Assembly (NCBI GenBank): GCA_964569055.1
Contig: CAZMSZ010000479.1
Location: forward strand, 1 to 5,284
Origin: JAWLGW01 sp964569055
GTDB taxonomy: Bacteria; Planctomycetota; J058
DNA: 5,284 nt
Reading direction: 5' to 3'
This document shows positions 1-5,219 of the stretch, piece by piece. Every line of letters begins with the position of its first letter. Position 1 is the stretch's first letter. The notes beneath the pieces were generated by a model. It was given only the letters and a program-made list of their open reading frames with translations. It searched no databases and had not been told where the DNA came from. Both the position numbers and the translations under genes were made by a program.

Positions 1-61
1 GGCGGCGCCGCCCCCCCGCGGCGGGGGGGGGGGGGGGGGGCGCGCCCCCCCCCCCCCCCCC
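1..61. repeat. G/C homopolymer low-complexity end, probable artefact
   Basis: The first 61 bases contain no A or T. They include a run of 18 G (23-40), the spacer CGCG (41-44) and a run of 17 C (45-61). The two runs are complementary and could form a 17-bp G:C hairpin with a four-base loop. The first 12 bases, GGCGGCGCCGCC, are also a perfect palindrome. Long G and C runs of this kind at the very end of a sequence are typical of contig-end or sequencing-chemistry error. A genuine hairpin downstream of the tRNA cannot be excluded, but no T tract follows it in either direction as an intrinsic terminator would need. Confidence 0.6.
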
Positions 62-72
62 AGAAACCACGA

Positions 73-145
73 TGGGCCCACCGGGATTCGAACCCAGAAC
101 CTGGCGATTATGAGTCGCTTGCTCTGACCGTTGAGCTATGGGCCC
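73..145 (-). tRNA. tRNA-Met (anticodon CAT), CCA not encoded
   Basis: Read on the minus strand, the 73 bases fold as a complete cloverleaf. The acceptor stem is GGGCCCA with TGGGCCC and discriminator A. The D arm is GCTC/GAGC with an 8-base loop. The anticodon arm is AGCGA-CTCATAA-TCGCC, with anticodon CAT at 112-110 and an A-C mismatch at its outermost pair. The variable loop has 5 bases. The T arm is CTGGG-TTCGAAT-CCCGG. No CCA follows the discriminator base (the next bases are TCG), so CCA must be added by nucleotidyltransferase. A CAT anticodon may be elongator Met, initiator Met or lysidine-modified Ile2. The first acceptor pair is a Watson-Crick G-C, which argues against a typical bacterial initiator. 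Overall it resembles elongator Met, but Ile2 is not formally excluded. It lies 18 bases downstream of the phosphatase stop on the same strand, so read-through transcription is possible. Confidence 0.93.
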
Positions 146-156
146 CGAAAAGGGGC
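142..156 (-). promoter_or_regulatory. Leader hairpin overlapping the tRNA 5' end
   Basis: On the minus strand GCCCC-TTTTC-GGGGC is a perfect 5-bp inverted repeat. Its right arm is the G just before the tRNA plus the first four tRNA bases (GGGC). In a precursor running from the phosphatase gene, this hairpin would compete with the acceptor stem for the tRNA 5' strand and lies across the expected RNase P cleavage site. It may be chance in such GC-rich DNA. The T tract is in the loop and not after the stem, so it is not an intrinsic terminator. Confidence 0.3.
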
Positions 157-163
157 GCTCATT

Positions 164-1189
164 TTAGCGCGGCTCGTAGCGCGCCGGGATCTCCACTCCG
201 GCGGCGCGGAGCAGGTCGCGCAACGCGCCGCGCTGGTAGAGGTCGATCACTGCGCCCTGGATCGCGGTGCCGCGCGCGGCGGTCCACATGTGCCGGCGCA
301 TGGTCTGCTTCGCCTCCTCCTTGCTCCGGCCGAGCAGCTCGATCTCGTACAGGGCCGCGATCACGCCGGTGCGGTCGGCGCCGCCGGTGCAGTGGAGCAG
401 GATCGGGCGGAGCGAGTCGTCGAGCAGGACCGAGAACACCTCGACCAGCTCCGCGGGCGTGGGGGCGCGGCGGGAGCCGAGGCGGACCCAGCGGTGCTCG
501 AGCCCTTGCTCGCGGATGAAGTCGCGCAGGTTGACCCGCGTGCGGACCGTTCGGCGGCGGCCCATGGGCGTGCGGAACCGCCGCACCAGCCACTCGTCGC
601 GGTCCTGGTCGCCGTTGAGCGACAGGACGGTGCGCCCGCCCGCGCGCTTGAACTCGAGGATGTCCGCCGGGCGGGGCTGACGCGAGCGCTGGATCCAGAG
701 CCCGTCGTCGCGCTCCTCCACCCAGCCTCGGTTGCGCAGCGCCAGCCAGCGCAGCTCCTCACCCTGGGCCAAGGCGCGGCCGACGAGCGCGATCGTCCCT
801 TCGGCCGGCCCGAGGTCGATCGTCTCGTCGGCCTCGGCTGCGCGCAGCAGCACGCGCTCGCCGCCCTCGTCGAGGTCGTAGCGGAGGGCTGCCGCCGGCT
901 CGGAGGCGGGCGCCGCGGCGCCGTCCTCGGGGGTCTCGGGCGGCGCCGGCTCGAACCACAACGAGCGCCCCTCCACGCGCACCCGGCCGCGGACGCGCTC
1001 CCGCCGGGCGTCGGGGAAGCGGCGCTCGATCGTGAAGGTCGCGTCCGGGCGGAGCTCCACCTCGCCCGTGTAGGCCGTCCCGTCCGCCTGCCCGCTCAGC
1101 GGGTGCCGTCCGAGGAGCGGCAGCTCCCCCGCCCGCGAGGGCCCCGCCACGAGCAGCGCCAGCGCCACGATCGCCAGGGCGCGCGGCAT
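164..1189 (-). CDS. Exported tyrosine/dual-specificity phosphatase-like protein
   Basis: The product has 341 residues and is predicted to hydrolyse phospho-tyrosine, phospho-serine or another phosphoester outside the cytoplasm. Residues 1-20 form a signal peptide: two basic-side residues, a hydrophobic stretch, and a probable cut after Ser-Arg-Ala. Residues about 25-140 are an unrecognised region that looks beta-rich, with an acidic, Ala/Pro-rich insert near 82-100. The phosphatase domain starts near residue 163 (LWIQRSRQPRPADI, the usual entry of cysteine phosphatases). It carries the P-loop HCTGGADRTG at 266-275, with nucleophile Cys267 and phosphate-binding Arg273 (CX5R). No clear general-acid Asp is seen in the stretch before the P-loop, which reads RLGSRRAPTP around 236-245. 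The ATG at 1189 is chosen because GGAGGAGGAG lies just upstream (AGGAG with a 6-base gap) and because it opens the signal peptide. An in-frame start at 1294 would add 35 Arg-rich residues and bury that signal. The fold assignment is firm; the substrate is unknown. Confidence 0.85.
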   Translation of the reverse strand: MPRALAIVALALLVAGPSRAGELPLLGRHPLSGQADGTAYTGEVELRPDATFTIERRFPDARRERVRGRVRVEGRSLWFEPAPPETPEDGAAAPASEPAAALRYDLDEGGERVLLRAAEADETIDLGPAEGTIALVGRALAQGEELRWLALRNRGWVEERDDGLWIQRSRQPRPADILEFKRAGGRTVLSLNGDQDRDEWLVRRFRTPMGRRRTVRTRVNLRDFIREQGLEHRWVRLGSRRAPTPAELVEVFSVLLDDSLRPILLHCTGGADRTGVIAALYEIELLGRSKEEAKQTMRRHMWTAARGTAIQGAVIDLYQRGALRDLLRAAGVEIPARYEPR

Positions 1190-1279
1190 GAGGCTCTCCT
1201 CCTCCGCCCGTGCGCCCGACGCACGGCGCGGCGCCGGCCAGCATGGCCGACGGGCCCGGGTTTGTCGCGAGGAAGTTGG

Positions 1280-1308
1280 TTGGAACGACCTCACGGTTGG
1301 CTTATCGT
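1280..1308 (+). promoter_or_regulatory. Candidate sigma70-type promoter for the Mpo1-like gene
   Basis: TTGGAA (1280-1285) and TATCGT (1303-1308) are separated by exactly 17 bases. They lie in the most AT-rich part of the divergent region, about 60 bases before the Mpo1-like start codon. Each box matches the sigma70 consensus at four of six positions. The spacing is ideal, but matches of this quality occur by chance, and promoter usage in very GC-rich genomes is often looser. Confidence 0.35.
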
Positions 1309-1368
1309 CTGGGGCATACGCGGCGGGCCCCGCACGCGGCCTGCCCCCGAACTGCGAGGAGCGTACCC

Positions 1369-1920
1369 ATGCTGCGGCGAGCGATCGACGCCTTGAAGGA
1401 CCCCAAGACCCGAGACATCGCCTGCGTGGCGGGCGGCATGGGCGCGCTGCTGGCCGGGCGCAAGGTGATCGGCCTGGGGCTGTTCGCGAAGGGGTTCTAC
1501 GGCCTGGAGCGTCGCTGGCGCGAGGAGCGCGCGTTCGACGGGACCTGGGCGGAGCGCTGGGAGCGCTCGGTCGCGTTCTACGAGGCGACCCACACCCACC
1601 CCGTGAACCGCACCCTGCACCGCGTCGGGATCCCCATGATCGTCGCCGGCGCGGCGGGCCTGCTCGCCTACCCGGCCTACCGGCCGCTGTGGGCCGCCTC
1701 GGCCGGGCTGTTCACGGTCGGCTGGGGCCTCAACTTCGTCGGGCACGGGCTGTACGAGAAGAACGCCCCCGCGTTCGCCGACGACCCGCTCTCGTTCCTC
1801 GCCGGCCCGATGTGGGACCTCCAGCAGCTGCGCGGCGACGCGGCGCGCCGTGGCCCCAGCGCGGTCACCGTCGAGCACGCCCCGCTCGACGCGCCCGAGC
1901 CCGTCGCCGCCGGGGCGTAG
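1369..1920 (+). CDS. DUF962/Mpo1-like membrane protein
   Basis: The product has 183 residues and belongs by motif to the DUF962 family, whose yeast member Mpo1 is an iron-dependent dioxygenase of 2-hydroxy fatty acids in alpha-oxidation. Visible family marks are HTHPVNRTLHRVGIP (75-89), with His75, His77 and His84, and NFVGHGLYEKNAPAFADDPLSFLAGP (122-147), with His126, Glu130 and Pro134. The histidines are candidate metal ligands. Hydrophobic segments lie at about 17-40, 88-104 and 107-125, so it is probably an integral inner-membrane protein. The segment at 17-40 precedes the family core, which begins near residue 65, and looks like an added N-terminal anchor. The tail after about 158 is Ala/Pro-rich. 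The ATG is preceded by GAGGAG with a 7-base gap, which settles the start against an in-frame upstream ATG at 1210 with no comparable site. It diverges from the phosphatase gene and converges on the lipoprotein gene. Bacterial enzymatic activity is inferred from the family only. Confidence 0.85.
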   Translation: MLRRAIDALKDPKTRDIACVAGGMGALLAGRKVIGLGLFAKGFYGLERRWREERAFDGTWAERWERSVAFYEATHTHPVNRTLHRVGIPMIVAGAAGLLAYPAYRPLWAASAGLFTVGWGLNFVGHGLYEKNAPAFADDPLSFLAGPMWDLQQLRGDAARRGPSAVTVEHAPLDAPEPVAAGA

Positions 1921-1921
1921 C

Positions 1922-1933
1922 AGCCCTCGGGCT
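1922..1933. terminator. Short inverted repeat between convergent stop codons
   Basis: AGCCC-TC-GGGCT lies across the 12-base gap between the stop codons of the Mpo1-like and lipoprotein genes. It is the only secondary-structure signal in this convergent junction. The stem is short, the loop tight and there is no T tract on either strand, so intrinsic termination is doubtful. The two transcripts probably overlap at their 3' ends. Confidence 0.2.
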
Positions 1934-2634
1934 CAGCGCGCGCCGGCCGGGGCGCCACACATGGGGCAGTGCCGCCAGGCGAGGGTCAGCTCCGCGCCGC
2001 AGCGAGCGCAGGGCCCGGGCGCGGCGGGGCGCTCCGGCGAGGCCGCCGCAGGCGGGCCCCCGAGCGAACGCGCCAGCTCGGGCAGCGCGAGCAGCTCCTC
2101 GAGGGCTCCCCGCAGCACGCGCCGGCAGGCCTCGCCGTAGCCCGCGTCGCCCACGTAGCGCTCGACCCGTTCGCCCGCGACGCGCCCGCCCGCGAGCTGC
2201 GCGCCCTCCCCGTCGCGCAGCTGCAGCGCCAGCGCGTACTCGACCTTGAGCTCGCCGAAGTAGCCGTCGCTCGTCCAGCGCTCGATCTCGAGGGCCAGCG
2301 TGCGCGCCGCGGGCTCGCCATCGGCCGCGGTCGCGAGCTCGGACCGGGCGCAGCTCGCCAGCCAGGCCTCGCGCACCTCGAACGCCAGCGGCGCGCCGCT
2401 CCGGGTCCGCACCTCGAACGGGATCCCCATGGTGATCCGCGCCACCCCGGCCCAGTTGGCGGGTCGCTCCCCCGCCACCACGTCGGGGCGCGCGTCCTCG
2501 ACCGCGATCGCGACCGGACCCGGCGCGGGGCGGAGCGGCGCCACCGGCAGCTCCGCTCGGGCGAAGTCGACCTCGGTCGCGCAGCCCGCGAGGAGCAACG
2601 CCGCGACGGGCGCCAGGCCCCGCGCGCGCCTCAC
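1933..2634 (-). CDS. YajG-like lipoprotein with C-terminal four-cysteine zinc-ribbon motif
   Basis: The product has 233 residues. A GTG start at 2634 overlaps the upstream Nudix stop codon (GTGA). It opens a lipoprotein signal: RRAR at the N-terminus, a hydrophobic core, then lipobox LAGC with Cys18 as the acylated residue. Asp does not follow the Cys (Ala-Thr do), which in enterobacterial sorting rules favours the outer membrane. Residues about 38-190 recall the YajG-type lipoprotein fold: a strand followed by EDARP (46-50), a short linker, then alternating strands and helices. That resemblance is by eye and tentative. After an Ala/Pro linker (about 192-208) the protein ends with C209-x2-C212-x10-C223-x2-C226, a zinc-ribbon pattern normally found in cytoplasmic proteins. 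Cys95 and Cys170 add two more cysteines. Translation is probably coupled to the Nudix gene; an AGGCGAG string just before the GTG is a weak ribosome site. The function is unknown. Confidence 0.75.
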   Translation of the reverse strand: MRRARGLAPVAALLLAGCATEVDFARAELPVAPLRPAPGPVAIAVEDARPDVVAGERPANWAGVARITMGIPFEVRTRSGAPLAFEVREAWLASCARSELATAADGEPAARTLALEIERWTSDGYFGELKVEYALALQLRDGEGAQLAGGRVAGERVERYVGDAGYGEACRRVLRGALEELLALPELARSLGGPPAAASPERPAAPGPCARCGAELTLAWRHCPMCGAPAGAR

Positions 2635-3194
2635 GGGCGCTCGCCTGGCGCGACGCGCGCGCGGGTGTCGGGCACGAACGAGGGCCGCTCGCGGACCTCC
2701 CACCAGTACTCGAGCGCCCAGCCGACGGTGGGGAACGCGAGCTCCCGCCAGGGCAGCTCCTCCCAGGCGAACAGCCGGACGTCCAGGCTCTCCTCGCCGG
2801 GGCGGACCTCGGGGGAGCGCAGCCGCGCCGCGTAATAGAGCTGCACCTGCCCCACGTGCACCAGGTCGTACACCGCCAGGAGCGGCCCGGTCTCGATCTC
2901 GGCGTGCGCCTCCTCGCGCGCCTCGCGGCGAGCCCCCGCGGCGGCGGTCTCGCCCAGCTCGAGGAACCCCGCCGGCAGCGCCCAGAACCCTCGCCGGGGC
3001 TCGATCGCGCGCCGACAGAGGAGGACCCGCTCCTCCCAGATCGGCACCGACCCGACCACCACCAGCGGGTTCTGGTAGTGGACCTCGGCGCAGACGCTGC
3101 AGACGTGGCGCGCGCGCACGTCCCCGGCGGGGACGCGCAGCTCGATCGCGCCCGCGCAGCGCGGGCAGTAGCGGATCGTGGTCGGGTCGATCAT
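2631..3194 (-). CDS. Nudix hydrolase with N-terminal zinc ribbon
   Basis: The product has 187 residues and is predicted to be a cytoplasmic hydrolase of nucleoside-diphosphate-linked compounds such as ADP-ribose, NADH or nucleotide sugars. It begins with a zinc ribbon, CPRC (10-13) and CSVC (32-35), followed by HYQNPLVVVG (39-48), the layout of Nudix proteins with the Nudix_N_2 type N-terminal domain. The Nudix box spans 76-98: Gly76, then Glu82, then REAREEAHA at 90-98, with metal-binding Glu91, Glu94 and Glu95 intact. The usual Gly before the last hydrophobic residue is His97. The length fits the family. The ATG at 3194 precedes the zinc ribbon directly, and no good Shine-Dalgarno sequence is seen in front of it. 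It is the first gene of a two-gene unit with the lipoprotein, and diverges from the acyl-CoA dehydrogenase-like gene. The exact substrate cannot be read from sequence. Confidence 0.92.
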   Translation of the reverse strand: MIDPTTIRYCPRCAGAIELRVPAGDVRARHVCSVCAEVHYQNPLVVVGSVPIWEERVLLCRRAIEPRRGFWALPAGFLELGETAAAGARREAREEAHAEIETGPLLAVYDLVHVGQVQLYYAARLRSPEVRPGEESLDVRLFAWEELPWRELAFPTVGWALEYWWEVRERPSFVPDTRARVAPGERP

Positions 3195-3205
3195 CGGTTA
3201 CCAGC

Positions 3206-3211
3206 ATTGTA
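3206..3211 (-). promoter_or_regulatory. Candidate -10 box TACAAT for the Nudix gene
   Basis: On the minus strand TACAAT matches the sigma70 -10 consensus TATAAT at five of six positions. It ends 11 bases before the Nudix ATG. Transcription would then start about 4 or 5 bases before the ATG, giving a nearly leaderless message, which agrees with the lack of a Shine-Dalgarno sequence. No -35 match is visible at the expected distance, so the call rests on one hexamer. Confidence 0.35.
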
Positions 3212-3239
3212 GGCGCCGCTGCGATCTGGCCTGCCCCGG

Positions 3240-3261
3240 GATGGGACGAGAAGGCCCCATC
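3240..3261. other. Small inverted repeat in the Nudix/dehydrogenase divergent gap
   Basis: GATGGG (3240-3245) and CCCATC (3256-3261) form a perfect 6-bp inverted repeat around a 10-base spacer. It lies between the possible Nudix promoter and the larger repeat at 3272-3317. It could be an operator or a chance match; no protein binding site is recognised. Confidence 0.25.
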
Positions 3262-3271
3262 ACCCCCGCCT

Positions 3272-3317
3272 GTTCGCGACGCGTTGGGCGTGGTTCGAGA
3301 GCGCGTCGTTGGCGAAC
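3272..3317. promoter_or_regulatory. Large imperfect inverted repeat upstream of the dehydrogenase-like gene
   Basis: GTTCGCGACGCG (3272-3283) pairs with CGCGTCG (3302-3308) and CGAAC (3313-3317). This gives 12 base pairs with a 4-base bulge (3309-3312) and an 18-base loop. The repeat ends exactly at the base before an in-frame ATG (3318) and 25 bases before the preferred TTG start. It may act as an operator for a dimeric regulator or as an RNA structure in the 5' leader. No T tract follows, so it is not an intrinsic terminator. Its presence makes the upstream start codons at 3309 and 3318 less likely to be used. Confidence 0.4.
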
Positions 3318-3341
3318 ATGCGTGCTCCCAGGGAGGCGCGT

Positions 3342-5219
3342 TTGACGAGGGACGACCGCCGGCCGAGCGACCTAGCCCTGCTCGCGCGCGAGCGCGCCCG
3401 GTTCGAGCCCGAGCGCGACCCCCTCGAGCTCTCGACGTGGGAGCGCCTCGAGCCGGCGCAGCTCGCGCTCGCCCCTCCGGTCGTCCGCCTGCGCGGCGCC
3501 CTCGACGACCCCGGCATGCAAGCGGAGCTCGCCACGTGCGAGGCCGACGAGCGCTACCCGCGGGCCGCCGTCGAGCGCCTGCGCCGCGCGGGCTGGCTCG
3601 ACCTCGTCAGCGAGACGCCCGGCGAGGGCTGCCCGGCGGGCGGCGCCTCGCTGCTGACCGCGACGCACCTCTCGCTCCTGAACGCGATGACGGCGCGGCG
3701 CGACGGCACGCTGGGGATCACGATCGGCGTGCAGAGCCTGGCGCTCCTGCCGGTGTGGCTGGGTGGCTCCCCCGCGCAGCAGGCGTGGGTGTTCGGGCGC
3801 ATGCGCGAGGGCGCGTCCTCCGCGCTCCTGCTCACCGAGCTCCCCAGCGGCTCGAACCTGCTCTCCAACGAGGCGCGCGCCGAGCCTGGCCGAATCGTGG
3901 ACGGGGCGTTCGTCCCGGGCGGCGAGGACCCCACGCACTACCTCGTGCGCGGCGAGAAGCACCTGATCAACGGCGCCCGGGAGCACGAGCTGTTGATCAC
4001 GCTGCTGCGCACGCGCGACGGCGACGCCGAGGCCTCCCTGCTGCGCGCGCTCTCCGACCACAGCCTGCTCGTGATCGACCGCGACGCGACCTGCGTCCCG
4101 CTCCACCGCTGGGCGACGCACCCCATGCGGGCCGCGGACATCTCCGGCGTGGCGTTCGAGGGGACGCTCGTCCCCGTGGAGCGCCGGCTCGGCGTGGAGG
4201 GCGCGGGCTTCGGCCTCGTCAAGCACACCCTCACGATCTCGCGCGGGGGGATCTCCTCGCTCGCCGCGGGCACCTCGGCCCGCGCGCGCGACCTCGCGCT
4301 GCGCTACGCGCGCCGGCGCGAGCTGTACGGGGCGCCGATCGCGCAGCTCGGCGCGATCGCGGGCCACCTCCTCCGCCTGGAGGCGCTCGAGCTGGTGGTC
4401 TCGTGCGTGGCCTTGCGCTCGGTCTCGGCCGTGAACGCCTACGCGCTGCGCGCGAGCTGGAGCACGGCGGTCGCCAAGCTGGCCGCGTGCGAGCTGGCGG
4501 AGGAGGCGGTGCGCGAAGGCGCCCGCGTGCTCAGCGCGCGCGCCTTGGTGGAGGAGCTCCCCTACGCCCGCCTGCTGCGCGACGTGACCCTGTACCCCGT
4601 GTTCGACGGCACCCGCCACGTCATGCTCGACGAGCTGGCGAACCGCCTGGCCGGCCTCGCGGCCCGACCCGTCGAAGAGGACTCGCTCGCCGAGGCGCGT
4701 GCGCGCTACGCCGCTCCGCCCCGCCGGCTGGTCGGGATCCCCGCGCGCCGGGTCAGCCCGTGGGTGCCCAACTTCGCCGCGGCCTCCGCCGCCCTGGCGG
4801 CGCTCCCAGGCGAGCGGGACCTCTCGTTCCTGCCGCTGATCGGCGAGCGGCTGATCGCCGCGGTCCAGGCGATCGTGGCGAGCGGAGAGTGGGAAGCGGA
4901 CCAGGACCTGCGCTTCGCCGCCGCCGCCGCCGCCGGCTCCTTCTGCGCGCTCCTCGCCACGGTGGAGCTGGCCGACCCCGACCGCCGCGCCGCGCTCGAC
5001 CTCCCGCCCGCGCTCCCGGCCGAGGACCCAGCGCGCGCCGCGCTGGTGGCCCGGTTCGCGCCCGGCTGGCTCGGAGCCCGGGTTGCCGAGCAGGTGGAGG
5101 CGCTCGCCACGCGAGCCGGCCTAGAGCCCGACGCGACCGCCGCCGCCCTCGCCCGCCGCGGCGAAGGCAACCTCCTAGCCGCCTACCGCGAGGCGCTGAC
5201 GGCGGCCCTGCCCGTCTGA
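3342..5219 (+). CDS. Divergent acyl-CoA dehydrogenase-like protein with C-terminal extension
   Basis: The product has 625 residues from a TTG at 3342, chosen because GGGAGG lies 5 bases before it; in-frame ATG 3318 and TTG 3309 lack such a site. Numbered from 3342, the flavoprotein fold runs from about 50 to 440. LLTELPSGSN at 163-172 matches the TExxxGSD flavin/substrate motif with Asp replaced by Asn172. GEKHLINGA (204-212) is the middle-domain strand. VPVERRLGVEGAGFGLV (277-293) leads into the C-terminal helical domain, with YARRRELYGAPI (322-333) and RLLRDVTLYPVFDGT (410-424). The medium-chain catalytic-base position holds Asp422 instead of Glu. The alternative helix position used by isovaleryl-CoA dehydrogenase aligns with Ser300. 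The QxxGGxG FAD motif is replaced by REGARVLSA (391-399). About 180 Ala-rich, probably helical residues follow the core, so it is far longer than the usual 380-400. Soluble FAD-dependent acyl-CoA oxidation is the default guess, but altered chemistry is possible. Confidence 0.85.
   Translation: MTRDDRRPSDLALLARERARFEPERDPLELSTWERLEPAQLALAPPVVRLRGALDDPGMQAELATCEADERYPRAAVERLRRAGWLDLVSETPGEGCPAGGASLLTATHLSLLNAMTARRDGTLGITIGVQSLALLPVWLGGSPAQQAWVFGRMREGASSALLLTELPSGSNLLSNEARAEPGRIVDGAFVPGGEDPTHYLVRGEKHLINGAREHELLITLLRTRDGDAEASLLRALSDHSLLVIDRDATCVPLHRWATHPMRAADISGVAFEGTLVPVERRLGVEGAGFGLVKHTLTISRGGISSLAAGTSARARDLALRYARRRELYGAPIAQLGAIAGHLLRLEALELVVSCVALRSVSAVNAYALRASWSTAVAKLAACELAEEAVREGARVLSARALVEELPYARLLRDVTLYPVFDGTRHVMLDELANRLAGLAARPVEEDSLAEARARYAAPPRRLVGIPARRVSPWVPNFAAASAALAALPGERDLSFLPLIGERLIAAVQAIVASGEWEADQDLRFAAAAAAGSFCALLATVELADPDRRAALDLPPALPAEDPARAALVARFAPGWLGARVAEQVEALATRAGLEPDATAAALARRGEGNLLAAYREALTAALPV

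Noticed and set aside
131..1396. Long plus-strand open frame (421 codons) opposite the phosphatase gene
   Set aside because: It has no ribosome site, overlaps the tRNA, has Arg/Ala/Pro-rich low-information sequence and is fully explained as an antisense shadow of a GC-rich gene.
1188..2249. Plus-strand frame across the Mpo1-like gene and into the lipoprotein region
   Set aside because: It is an Arg/Pro-rich shadow frame without motifs, and it runs through two better-supported genes.
2635..3207. Extending the lipoprotein upstream to an ATG at 3207, giving 424 residues
   Set aside because: The extra 191 residues run out of frame through the Nudix gene and are Arg/Gly/Ala-rich without motifs. 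The internal GTG gives a perfect lipoprotein signal at the N-terminus.
3372..4619. Long minus-strand open frame (415 codons) opposite the dehydrogenase-like gene
   Set aside because: The composition is skewed to Arg, Ala, Gly and His with no recognisable domain, and the plus-strand frame has clear family motifs. It is a shadow frame.
4917..4935. GCC triplet run as a microsatellite
   Set aside because: It encodes the Ala-rich helical stretch of the dehydrogenase-like protein and is normal for codon use at this GC content.
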